DNA of 43,794 nt from Paludibacter sp. (lineage in GTDB: Bacteria; Bacteroidota; Bacteroidia; Bacteroidales; Paludibacteraceae), in NCBI GenBank assembly GCA_028691965.1, contig JAQUYE010000018.1, forward strand, positions 1-43,794, in the 5' to 3' direction. Positions 27,824 to 34,706 of the stretch are shown piece after piece. A program made the position numbers and the translations under genes. The notes beneath the pieces are model-generated. The model worked only from the letters and a program-made list of their open reading frames with translations. It ran no database searches and was not told the origin of the DNA. How positions within the stretch are numbered: the stretch's first letter is position 1; every line of letters begins with the position of its first letter.

Positions 27824-27864
27824 CCCACAATTATGCAATTTTTGCCCACAAACGTGCAATTTTT
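27824..27864 (+). repeat. Two 20-bp direct repeats upstream of the candidate RNA promoter
   Basis: Copies at 27824-27843 and 27845-27864 share CCCACAA, three variable bases, then TGCAATTTTT (17 of 20 fixed, period 21). A third partial CCCACA lies at 27813-27818. The last T-run of copy 2 reaches the -33 region of the promoter at 27881-27888, so these could be operator sites. Confidence 0.7.
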
Positions 27865-27880
27865 ATCATCATTACTGCTC

Positions 27881-27888
27881 TATCTTTG
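27881..27888 (+). promoter_or_regulatory. -7 promoter element for the candidate small RNA
   Basis: TATCTTTG is an exact TAnnTTTG match. Transcription would begin near 27894. No convincing protein gene lies downstream on this strand before the terminator at 28126-28154. Confidence 0.5.
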
Positions 27889-27893
27889 TGCCC

Positions 27894-28154
27894 ATGATTA
27901 TACTATTTCTGATCCTGTTTTTGATGCTGGTTGTTGAGATGATATTCAACGACAGAGTAGCTCTTAGCTGTAGGGTGAACCCTGAGCTTAAGGTTGATTC
28001 GTTGTGGTTGGTGGGCAGTATAGCACTTCACAACTTTCTGTTTCCCTCTGCGGTAACCCCCTTTCTCCTCCCTGCTTTTCAACAGGACCTGAGTCCGATA
28101 TTCCGTTTTTACTCTTCTGCCTGCCGGCCGACCTGCTTTTGGTCAGCCTTTTTT
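27894..28154 (+). ncRNA. Candidate structured small RNA of about 260 nt
   Basis: The stretch is bounded by an exact -7 element six bases upstream and an intrinsic terminator at its end. Several local hairpins can be drawn: GTTGTTGA with TCAACGAC (8 bp, one G-T pair), AGCTC/GAGCT enclosing AGGG-TGAA-CCCT, GTTGTG with CACAAC, CCTG/CAGG, and GGAC-CTGA-GTCC. A 103-codon frame starts at 27894 (MIILFLILFLMLVVEMIFND) with one possible membrane helix. Its second half has an odd Cys/Pro/Phe composition, and it contains the terminator, so I favour RNA over protein. It does not match a known RNA family that I recognise. A leaderless or decayed membrane-protein gene is the alternative. Confidence 0.35.
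28126..28154 (+). terminator. Intrinsic terminator of the candidate small RNA
   Basis: GGCCGACC (28126-28133), a 7-nt loop, then GGTCAGCC (28141-28148) form an 8-bp stem with one C-A mismatch, followed at once by six T. Confidence 0.6.
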
Positions 28155-28205
28155 GCTTTATATCCGCTAATTTACACCTCACGCTGCCCTAAGCTCCGGG
28201 CCTGA

Positions 28206-28340
28206 ATCCCGCAACCATTTCACTTGTAAGGTACTGTCATCCGACTAGTTCGCTTCCTACAAACAGAGCAAAATGCCCTAACCCTTTTGTCATTTCAATC
28301 AGGCATTTTCGATCCACCCGTCAAAGTCATTTTAACCGTA
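28206..28340. other. Gene-free stretch with two short inverted repeats
   Basis: No reading frame or promoter was recognised. AAAATGCC (28270-28277) and GGCATTTT (28302-28309) form an 8-bp inverted repeat with a 24-nt loop. CATTTTA-ACCG-TAAAATG (28328-28345) forms a tight 7-bp hairpin leading into the 22-bp array. Confidence 0.5.
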
Positions 28341-28494
28341 AAATGTCATGTAACAAGTTCGCATATGTCATATACCAGGTTCGCACATGTCATGTAACGG
28401 TTTCGCATATGTCATATGATAGCTTGTTATATGACATATGCGGGTTTGTTACAAGTCATATGATGGTCTGTTACATGACATATGCCGGTTTGCC
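28341..28494. repeat. Array of seven 22-bp units with a palindromic core
   Basis: Units begin at 28341, 28363, 28385, 28407, 28429, 28451 and 28473 with no spacing drift. Each carries the core ATGWCAT (first bases at 28343, 28365, 28387, 28409, 28431, 28453 and 28475; the sixth reads AAGTCAT) and, further on, G/A-G-x-T-T/C-T. Several cores extend to the palindrome-like CATATG-W-CATATG form. A decayed eighth unit (ACATAAGG) follows at 28495. Units 4 and 5 contain a 14-bp perfect inverted pair. There are no variable spacers, so it is not a CRISPR. 22 bp is about two DNA turns, so all cores face the same side of the helix. Confidence 0.9.
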
Positions 28495-28574
28495 ACATAA
28501 GGCGTGATGACCACTATAACTAAGGCTTAATGATCGAATGACTATAGTTTGTGTGCCTGCTTGGTCCTGCTATG

Positions 28575-28608
28575 GACTCTTATATCGTAAATTTACGATT
28601 TGGGAGTC
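28575..28608. repeat. 34-bp dyad around a 16-bp perfect palindrome
   Basis: ATCGTAAATTTACGAT at 28584-28599 is its own reverse complement. GACTC (28575-28579) and GAGTC (28604-28608) extend the same symmetry axis (28591.5) across 4-bp unmatched flanks. No poly-T follows, so it is not a terminator. It could be an operator site. Confidence 0.7.
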
Positions 28609-28643
28609 GCCAAAACATAAATAAACATAATTATATTTAAAAA

Positions 28644-28671
28644 GAAAGCTGCCCCATACGGGACAGCTTTC
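28644..28671 (-). terminator. Intrinsic terminator after asd
   Basis: GAAAGCTG (28644-28651) pairs with CAGCTTTC (28664-28671), enclosing a C-A mismatch, a CCC/GGG pair and an ATAC loop. On the minus strand it is followed by TTTTTAAATATAATT. It lies about 25 bp past the asd stop. Confidence 0.85.
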
Positions 28672-28695
28672 TTGTCTTTTATAAATAGCGTGGTG

Positions 28696-29706
28696 TTATT
28701 TTACATCTCCCTCGGCAATCAGGTATTCGGCAATCTGAACAGCATTAAGGGCTGCTCCTTTTTTAATCTGATCACTCACACACCAGAATGTAAGTCCGTT
28801 GGGGTTAGCCAGGTCCTTACGAATACGTCCCACGTGTACAGGGTCTTTTCCCGAAAGGAAAAGCGGCATTGGATATTTCTTTTCAGCAGGATTGTCGATA
28901 ACTTCAACACCGGCAGCATTTTCAAAAGCAGTGCGGGCTTCTTCAACACTTACAGGGCGTTCGGTTTCTACCCATACACTTTCAGAGTGAGCACGCAGTG
29001 CAGGAACCCGAACACACATAGCACTGACTTCTACGTCCGAATGCATAATTTTGCGGGTTTCGTGATACATCTTCATTTCTTCTTTTGTGTATCCGTTATC
29101 CGTAAATACATCAATCTGCGGGATGAGGTTGTAAGCCAGCTGATATGCAAATTTGTTGACTGTAACTTCTTCGCCTGCCAGTACCTGACGATACTGAAGA
29201 TCCAACTCATCCATGGCTGCAGCACCCGCACCTGAGGCTGCCTGATAAGTAGATACGTGTACACGTTTAATATGTGAAAGGTCTTCGATCGCTTTCAGGG
29301 CAACTACCATTTGGATGGTGGTACAGTTTGGATTGGCAATGATCCCTCTGGGGCGTAGTTTGGCATCGGCAGCATTTACTTCGGGTACAACCAAAGGTAT
29401 ATCGTTTTCCATGCGGAATGCGCTGGAGTTATCGATCATTACTGCACCGAACTTAGTGATGTCGGCAGCAAATTCTTTCGAAATGCTTGCTCCGGCTGAA
29501 GTGAAGACAATGTCAAAACCTTTGAAATCGTCACCATGTTTTAATTCTTTGACAGTCAGCGTCTGACCTTTATATTGATATGCCTTGCCGGCACTACGGG
29601 ATGAACCAAATAACACTAATTCCGACATCGGGAAATTACGCTCTTCCAATACGCGTAAAAATTCCTGTCCAACGGCACCACTGGCGCCAACAATTGCGAC
29701 TTTCAT
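28696..29706 (-). CDS. asd: Aspartate-semialdehyde dehydrogenase
   Basis: NADPH-dependent reduction of aspartyl phosphate to the semialdehyde, the branch point to lysine/diaminopimelate, threonine and methionine. The protein has 336 residues. The Rossmann motif is [18 protein letters not shown] at the N-terminus, [13 protein letters not shown] follows, and the active-site Cys lies in [15 protein letters not shown] near residue 128. [15 protein letters not shown] and the C-terminal His in [16 protein letters not shown] are in place. A -7 element at 29806-29813 predicts a leader of about 95 bases. A terminator at 28644-28671 closes the unit. Confidence 0.96.
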   Translation of the reverse strand: MKVAIVGASGAVGQEFLRVLEERNFPMSELVLFGSSRSAGKAYQYKGQTLTVKELKHGDDFKGFDIVFTSAGASISKEFAADITKFGAVMIDNSSAFRMENDIPLVVPEVNAADAKLRPRGIIANPNCTTIQMVVALKAIEDLSHIKRVHVSTYQAASGAGAAAMDELDLQYRQVLAGEEVTVNKFAYQLAYNLIPQIDVFTDNGYTKEEMKMYHETRKIMHSDVEVSAMCVRVPALRAHSESVWVETERPVSVEEARTAFENAAGVEVIDNPAEKKYPMPLFLSGKDPVHVGRIRKDLANPNGLTFWCVSDQIKKGAALNAVQIAEYLIAEGDVK

Positions 29707-29734
29707 TTTTTAATTTAATTTAAAAGTGATTCTT

Positions 29735-29764
29735 TTTGTATTGTTTCCTTTTCTACTACCTTTG
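29735..29764 (+). promoter_or_regulatory. Bacteroidetes promoter (-33/-7) for the lamin-tail protein gene
   Basis: TTTG (29735-29738), 18 bp, then TACCTTTG (29757-29764). Transcription from about 29771 would give a leader of roughly 70 bases before ATG 29841. It overlaps the oppositely directed asd leader. Confidence 0.55.
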
Positions 29765-29805
29765 GGTCATGTAACCCTTAACTAATCAGTCGAAAATACC
29801 GGCTG

Positions 29806-29813
29806 CAAAAGTA
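29806..29813 (-). promoter_or_regulatory. -7 promoter element for asd
   Basis: Reads TACTTTTG on the minus strand (TAnnTTTG), with a TTG at 29836-29834 about 20 bp upstream. The asd and lamin-tail transcription units would overlap by a few dozen bases at their 5' ends. Confidence 0.45.
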
Positions 29814-29840
29814 CGTTATTTAATTAAAACCTACAACCTT

Positions 29841-31349
29841 ATGAAAAGTTCATTGTTCTTTTTGTGCCTTTTTGTGTCTTTTTTGTGTCATTGTCAGCTA
29901 AAAGATAGCTTTACTGATGGAAATTTTACTGATAATCCTGTTTGGTCGGGTACGGATAGCAATTTTAAAGTAAATGCCGGTTTTGTGTTGCAATCTGCTG
30001 CGGTGAGTACTTCGACCTCCTGGCTTTTCACTCCTTCTGTCGCCATCGAACAGGGAGAGTGGAACTGTAGTTTCCGAATCGACTATCCGACCTCTTCAGC
30101 CAACTATGCCTGTATGTATCTGATTGCCGACACGGTGATCCCTTCGCTGCTGAATGGTTACTATGTTATGGTGGGAGGTACTCCCGACGAAGTTTCATTG
30201 TTCCGAAAGCAGGGAAACGTCAAAGTTAAACTAATCGATGGCACCGATAAGCGTACCGATGGAAAAAAGCCGGAGATCGAAGTGAAAGTGACACGTGATA
30301 GTGTAGGAGTGTTCCGGCTTTACTCGAAAAGGGCGGATGAGCAGGACTTTTTCTCTGAAGGGGAAGCGCGGGATGAATCGATCCTATCTTCAGCCTGGTT
30401 TGGGCTTTCCTATTCCAACACCTCCACCACCGGTTCCTGTTATTTTTTTGATGATATTCAGGTTAGTGGCCGACCGGTGACCACTCCGGCAGCCGGCCTT
30501 GTGCCGGGTGAGATTTGTTTTAATGAGCTTATGTTTCATGCAGCGGATAGTGCTGTTGAATATATCGAGGTATATAACAGGTCGGAGCGAATCCTGAACC
30601 TGAGCCGGCTCACGATTGCTTTGCGCCGAAATGAGGGAAGTATGACTACTGTAACTGCCTTTCCGGCAGGGGTATGCCTTGAGCCCGGTACCTGTATGGC
30701 TATCACTGCTGATAGTGCACAATTAGCCGGCTATCACCTTCCTCCGGATACAGCCCGAATTGTGGAAGGCAGCAAATGGACTACCCTCAATAATGAGGAG
30801 GCAGCTTTGTTGTTGGTTGCCGACGATGGATCGACTGTTCTGGATTCGGTACATTATTCAGCTGATTGGCACCATGTGTTGATGTACGATCCGGCAGGCG
30901 TTGCTCTCGAGAAAATGCATCCTGACTTGTCCTCATCAATTGGCGGTAACTGGCATTCGGCAGCTGCGGCACACCGGTACGGATCGCCCGGGTTTCGTAA
31001 TTCACAGTATAGAAGTCCCGGAGAGAACACTACAACTTTTGTATCGCTGGCGCAGGAATGGTTTAGTCCGGATAATGATGGGGTCAACGACCGCTGCATT
31101 ATTCACTATTCAATGCCGGAGCCCGGTTATCTCATGCGCCTTACCATCTGCTCACCTGATGGGGCGGTGTGGCTGGTTTTAACACAGGGAGAACTCTTGT
31201 CGACCGAAGGAATTCTGAGTTGGGATGGTCAAAATAGCGAAGGCAAAATCAGCAATCCGGGTGTTTATATTTTGGTGGCCGAAGTGTACCATCCCGAAAA
31301 GGGGGTGACCAAATGCCGGAAGTTACCTGTACTCCTGACTGTAAGGTGA
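29841..31349 (+). CDS. Secreted lamin-tail-domain protein with a CHU_C/FlgD-like C-terminal domain
   Basis: A 502-residue protein with a signal peptide (MKSSLFFLCLFVSFLCHC). Residues about 20-215 form a beta-rich domain of the concanavalin-like sort (DGNFTDNPVWSGTDSNFKV, then CYFFDDIQVSG). Residues about 225-390 match a lamin-tail domain (GEICFNELMFHAADSAVEYIE, then AALLLVADDGSTVLDSVHYS and the late GSPGFRN). The C-terminal part (WFSPDNDGVNDRCIIHYSM, then LSWDGQNSEGKISNPGVYIL) matches the gliding-motility C-terminal/FlgD-like Ig domain and may be a type IX secretion signal. Exported or cell-surface is firm. Activity is unknown. No neighbour explains it. Confidence 0.8.
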   Translation: MKSSLFFLCLFVSFLCHCQLKDSFTDGNFTDNPVWSGTDSNFKVNAGFVLQSAAVSTSTSWLFTPSVAIEQGEWNCSFRIDYPTSSANYACMYLIADTVIPSLLNGYYVMVGGTPDEVSLFRKQGNVKVKLIDGTDKRTDGKKPEIEVKVTRDSVGVFRLYSKRADEQDFFSEGEARDESILSSAWFGLSYSNTSTTGSCYFFDDIQVSGRPVTTPAAGLVPGEICFNELMFHAADSAVEYIEVYNRSERILNLSRLTIALRRNEGSMTTVTAFPAGVCLEPGTCMAITADSAQLAGYHLPPDTARIVEGSKWTTLNNEEAALLLVADDGSTVLDSVHYSADWHHVLMYDPAGVALEKMHPDLSSSIGGNWHSAAAAHRYGSPGFRNSQYRSPGENTTTFVSLAQEWFSPDNDGVNDRCIIHYSMPEPGYLMRLTICSPDGAVWLVLTQGELLSTEGILSWDGQNSEGKISNPGVYILVAEVYHPEKGVTKCRKLPVLLTVR

Positions 31350-31389
31350 TAATTTTAATAAATTAACACGTAATATCCGATAAATCAGC

Positions 31390-31397
31390 TATCTTTG
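31390..31397 (+). promoter_or_regulatory. -7 promoter element for the FKBP gene cluster
   Basis: TATCTTTG matches TAnnTTTG, 29 bp before the ATG at 31427. No clear -33 box. The four downstream genes have gaps of 24, 11 and 20 bp and no other promoter was seen between them. Confidence 0.5.
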
Positions 31398-31426
31398 CAC
31401 TCGTTTTTTATTCTAAATTACAATTA

Positions 31427-32011
31427 ATGGACAAAATTAGTTATGCCCTGGGGTTAAGTTTGGGAACGAACCTCAAAACCAATGGATTTGAAACTCTGGA
31501 CTATGGAAAGTTAGCCGAAGGAATGCAGGATGTATTGGAAGGAAAACCGTTACAGATGAGTGTTCAGGAAGCTCAAAATATTATTAATCAATATTTTCAG
31601 CAATTACAGGAAAAAGTACATGCAGCTACCATTGCCGAAGGAAAGAATTTCCTGGCAGAAAATGCTAAACGAGCAGAAGTTACAACAACTAACAGTGGAT
31701 TACAGTACGAAATACTAACAGAAGGCAACGGAAAAGTTCCTGTTGCGAGCGATAGCGTTCAGGTGCACTACCATGGAACCTTACTCAACGGTGAAGTTTT
31801 CGATAGCTCTGTGCGTCGTGGCGAACCGGCAACCTTTGGAGTAACACAGGTAATTAGTGGCTGGGTGGAAGCCTTACAACTGATGCCCGTAGGCTCGAAG
31901 TGGAAGTTATACATTCCTTCCGAACTGGCATATGGTGCACAGGGAGCCGGTCAGTCGATCGGTCCGCATACTACCCTGGTATTTGAAGTAGAGTTATTGG
32001 CAATTATTTAA
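31427..32011 (+). CDS. Cytoplasmic FKBP-type peptidyl-prolyl isomerase (FklB-like)
   Basis: A 194-residue protein without a signal peptide. Residues 1-80 are the helical dimerisation domain (SYALGLSLGTNLKTNG, then YGKLAEGMQDVLEGK). Residues about 85-194 are the FKBP domain with its pocket residues in place: VHYHGTLLNGEVFDSSV, VISGWVEALQLMPVG, LAYGAQGAG and TLVFEVELL. It catalyses cis-trans isomerisation of Xaa-Pro bonds. First gene of a four-paralogue cluster. Its lack of a signal, against three exported neighbours, suggests a cytoplasmic partner version. Confidence 0.92.
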   Translation: MDKISYALGLSLGTNLKTNGFETLDYGKLAEGMQDVLEGKPLQMSVQEAQNIINQYFQQLQEKVHAATIAEGKNFLAENAKRAEVTTTNSGLQYEILTEGNGKVPVASDSVQVHYHGTLLNGEVFDSSVRRGEPATFGVTQVISGWVEALQLMPVGSKWKLYIPSELAYGAQGAGQSIGPHTTLVFEVELLAII

Positions 32012-32035
32012 AAAGGTACCACTCAATCAACTATA

Positions 32036-32806
32036 ATGAAAAAATACCTAATTCTCGCTTTGGTACTGTCGGTAGCTGTTGCTGCGGGTGCTAAGGAAAA
32101 GAAAAACAGAAAATCAAAGAATCAGCCTGTTGCTGAAGTAGTTCAGTTGCCTGTATTGGTAAATGGTGTGGATTCGATGAGTTATGCCCTTGGCGTAAAC
32201 ATAGCGACCGATTTGTCGAACAATCTCAAGACTCTGCCAGGTGGAGTATACAACAAGGAATTGTTTTTGAAAGCCTTCAACGATGTTATGAAAGGTGATT
32301 CGGTTGTGATGATGAATGAAGATGCTCAGGCTTTCTTGCAAACATTTTTTGCCGCAGCTCAGGAAAAACAAACTATCGAGAAGCAATCAGAAGGCGAAAA
32401 GTTCCTTACTGAAAACAAAAAGAATCCTGCTGTTCAGGTTACTGAAAGTGGATTGCAGTATGTTGTGCTGACCGAAGGAACCGGGCCAAAGCCTGTTGCT
32501 ACCGACAAGGTAAAGGTACATTACGAAGGTACTTTATTAGACGGGACAAAATTCGATAGTTCTTACGATCGTGGAGAGCCCATTGAATTCCCGCTAAATC
32601 AGGTGATTAAAGGATGGACCGAAGGGGTACAGCTGATGCCGGTTGGTTCAACCTATAAATTCTTTATTCCTTATGATCTTGCTTATGGAGAGCAAGGTGC
32701 CGGTGGAGTTATTCCTCCTTTTGCGACACTTATCTTCACTATTGAATTGCTCGACATCAATGCTCCTGCAGTTACCGACCAGATTAAACAATTAGAATTA
32801 CAATAA
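32036..32806 (+). CDS. Periplasmic FKBP-type peptidyl-prolyl isomerase (FkpA/Mip-like)
   Basis: A 256-residue protein with a signal peptide (MKKYLILALVLSVAVAAGA) without a lipobox, then a basic stretch (KEKKNRKSKN). Residues about 45-125 are the helical FKBP N-terminal domain (DSMSYALGVNIATDLSNN). Residues about 135-245 are the FKBP fold (VKVHYEGTLLDGTKFDSSY, VIKGWTEGVQLMPVG, LAYGEQGAGGVIPPFATLIFTIELL). The short tail after it is polar. Architecture matches FkpA and Mip, periplasmic folding helpers. 24 bp after the first FKBP gene and 11 bp before the next. Confidence 0.92.
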   Translation: MKKYLILALVLSVAVAAGAKEKKNRKSKNQPVAEVVQLPVLVNGVDSMSYALGVNIATDLSNNLKTLPGGVYNKELFLKAFNDVMKGDSVVMMNEDAQAFLQTFFAAAQEKQTIEKQSEGEKFLTENKKNPAVQVTESGLQYVVLTEGTGPKPVATDKVKVHYEGTLLDGTKFDSSYDRGEPIEFPLNQVIKGWTEGVQLMPVGSTYKFFIPYDLAYGEQGAGGVIPPFATLIFTIELLDINAPAVTDQIKQLELQ

Positions 32807-32817
32807 ATTACATTAAA

Positions 32818-33294
32818 ATGAAAAAATTCAGTCCGTTTCTGATAGTTGCCACAGCGCTTGCTATCTTTTCATTCAGTTCATGTAATGATATAAAACCAAA
32901 ATCAGTATCATTAGAAACCGTGAACGACAGTATTAATTATACCCTTGGCCAATGGCAGGGTGAGATGATCAGGGCTCAGCAATTTGCCGGTGATTCAACG
33001 GGTGTGCAGGCCGAAGCTTTTATCAAAGCACTCGACAAAGCATACAACAAAAAGGGAGATGACAATGCAATGTACTCACTCGGTGTACAGGTAGGAAAAT
33101 ACTTTGCTGATCAATCTAGAACAGGATTGTTCGGTGATTCTACAATGACCGTGAACGATAAGATGTTGCTTCAGGGTTTTGTAAATGCGTTGAAAGATTA
33201 TCAGGAAGTAATGACCGGTCAACAGGCTGATTCACTGCTTCAGGCAGCGCAAATGCGTATTCAGTCAAAAATGTATGGTCAACCGAATAATTAA
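32818..33294 (+). CDS. Lipoprotein made only of FKBP N-terminal helical domain
   Basis: A 158-residue protein with a lipoprotein signal ending FSFSSC (Cys 22). The mature part ([71 protein letters not shown]) is the helical dimerisation domain of FkpA/Mip proteins. It is clearly paralogous to the first half of the next gene (NSLNYALG-type and [17 protein letters not shown]). The FKBP catalytic domain is missing, and the 20 bp to the next start hold no remnant of one, so this is a clean domain-lacking form, not a frameshift. It might bind the full-length neighbours as a mixed dimer. Confidence 0.82.
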   Translation: MKKFSPFLIVATALAIFSFSSCNDIKPKSVSLETVNDSINYTLGQWQGEMIRAQQFAGDSTGVQAEAFIKALDKAYNKKGDDNAMYSLGVQVGKYFADQSRTGLFGDSTMTVNDKMLLQGFVNALKDYQEVMTGQQADSLLQAAQMRIQSKMYGQPNN

Positions 33295-33314
33295 TATTTA
33301 ACTCCTTAGATAAA

Positions 33315-34175
33315 ATGAAACGTATTCTTAATATAGTAACAGTAGTTGGCTTGCTGGCTTTTACAGTTAGCTCATGTACCAGTTATTCCGAAAAATCGGT
33401 TAATCTGGACAACGAACTTGATAGTTTGAACTATGCCCTTGGTTTTGCAAACGGTAAAATTGTAAACGACTATCACCTGGCGCAGGATTCCAGCAAAAAT
33501 GCATTCGACGATCTTATGCGTGGCATTAAAGACGGAATGAATGCCGACGAAGTGAACGAAGAAACAGCTCAGGCTGAAGAAATGGGAACTATGATCGGTT
33601 CACAGCTTAGCTCAACTGAAGATTTCTTTGGTGATTCAACGCTTTCGGTTGATTTTGATAAACTTCGTCAGGGCCTTATTAACGGTGTGATGAATTTCAC
33701 AGAACAAATGACTTCCGACGAGGCTGCTCAATATTTTAATGGAACCATGGAACGCCTTAACCGCGCACGTAGTGAAGCCAGCTATGGTGATAACAAGAAA
33801 GCCGGTGAAGATTTCCTTGCTGAAAATGCAAAACGCGAAGGTGTGGTAACAACAGAATCCGGACTTCAATACGAAGTTATTACCATGGGTAAAGGTGCAA
33901 TGCCTACTGCCGAAAGTCAGGTAAAGGTGCATTACCATGGTACCCTGATTGATGGTACTGTGTTTGATAGTTCTGTTGATCGTGGCACCCCGGCTGAGTT
34001 TGGCGTAAATCAGGTAATTCGTGGCTGGGTAGAAGGCTTACAGCTGATGCCTGTAGGTTCGAAATTCAAATTCTTTATTCCTCAGGATCTGGCTTACGGA
34101 CAACAAGACCAGGGTACTATTAAACCTTTTTCGACATTAGTATTTGAAGTTGAACTGCTCGAAATTCTCAACTAA
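33315..34175 (+). CDS. Lipoprotein FKBP-type peptidyl-prolyl isomerase
   Basis: A 286-residue protein with a lipoprotein signal ending FTVSSC (Cys 21). The helical N-terminal domain spans about 35-165 ([18 protein letters not shown], then [13 protein letters not shown] and [18 protein letters not shown]). The FKBP domain spans about 180-286 with pocket residues kept: [41 protein letters not shown] and [12 protein letters not shown]. Membrane-anchored prolyl isomerase helping fold exported proteins. Last gene of the cluster. A new promoter for the Lrp/AsnC gene follows. Confidence 0.92.
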   Translation: MKRILNIVTVVGLLAFTVSSCTSYSEKSVNLDNELDSLNYALGFANGKIVNDYHLAQDSSKNAFDDLMRGIKDGMNADEVNEETAQAEEMGTMIGSQLSSTEDFFGDSTLSVDFDKLRQGLINGVMNFTEQMTSDEAAQYFNGTMERLNRARSEASYGDNKKAGEDFLAENAKREGVVTTESGLQYEVITMGKGAMPTAESQVKVHYHGTLIDGTVFDSSVDRGTPAEFGVNQVIRGWVEGLQLMPVGSKFKFFIPQDLAYGQQDQGTIKPFSTLVFEVELLEILN

Positions 34176-34198
34176 ATAGGTTTTTAAATATTTTTGTG

Positions 34199-34206
34199 TA
34201 AATTTG
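34199..34206 (+). promoter_or_regulatory. -7 promoter element for the Lrp/AsnC-trpS unit
   Basis: TAAATTTG matches TAnnTTTG, 32 bp before ATG 34239. A second match, TATTTTTG at 34189-34196, is a possible alternative. Neither has a clear -33 box. Confidence 0.4.
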
Positions 34207-34238
34207 CTGCACAGAAATTAGTTTAGATTACATTTTGT

Positions 34239-34694
34239 ATGGAAAAAATTGATCAGTTAGACCGAAAGATACTGCGTATCATCACTCAGAACGCCCGAAT
34301 GCCTTTTAAGGATGTGGCTGAAGAATGTGGTGTTTCGCGGGCGGCCATTCATCAACGTGTGCAGCGCTTAATCGATTTAAACGTAATTACAGGCTCGGGT
34401 TACACCGTGAATCCGAAAATGCTGGGCTTCCAGATTTGCGTTTATATTGGTATTACACTTGAGAAAGGTTCGATGTACAAGGAGGTAGTACAGGAGTTGG
34501 AAAATATTCCTGAAGTGGTAGAGTCACAGTATACGCTGGGTCATTATACCATACTTGTTAAATTGTACGCAAAAAATGATGAACATTTAATGGAATTGTT
34601 AAACGGCAGGATTCAGGAAATCCCGGGTGTGGCTTCAACAGAAACACTCACTTCCCTGGATCAGCGTATCCGTCGAACCATTCCAATCGAATAA
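34239..34694 (+). CDS. Lrp/AsnC-family transcriptional regulator
   Basis: A 151-residue protein of Lrp size. The N-terminal winged helix-turn-helix is LDRKILRIITQNARMPFKDVAEECGVSRAAIHQRVQRLID (shown in parts: helix 2 VAEECGVS, recognition helix AAIHQRVQRL). Residues about 65-150 are the RAM ligand-binding domain (VCVYIGITLE-like strands, YTLGHYTILVKLYAKNDEHLMELL, then IPGVASTETLTSLDQ). It probably senses an amino acid as an octameric or dimeric regulator. trpS starts 12 bp downstream, so they likely share a transcript. A link to tryptophan is only a guess. Confidence 0.9.
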   Translation: MEKIDQLDRKILRIITQNARMPFKDVAEECGVSRAAIHQRVQRLIDLNVITGSGYTVNPKMLGFQICVYIGITLEKGSMYKEVVQELENIPEVVESQYTLGHYTILVKLYAKNDEHLMELLNGRIQEIPGVASTETLTSLDQRIRRTIPIE

Positions 34695-34706
34695 AGAATA
34701 TTGTTG

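Noticed and set aside
27894..28205. 103-codon frame with a hydrophobic N-terminus as a small membrane-protein gene
   Set aside because: It contains an intrinsic terminator, its second half has an odd composition, and the predicted transcript would begin at the ATG itself. Kept only as the alternative to the RNA reading.
28341..28494. CRISPR array
   Set aside because: The unit is 22 bp with no variable spacers between repeats, and no cas gene is in the window.
28672..29235. 187-codon open frame on the plus strand over the asd terminator and C-terminus
   Set aside because: It runs antisense to a clear asd gene, includes part of the terminator region, and has no motif.
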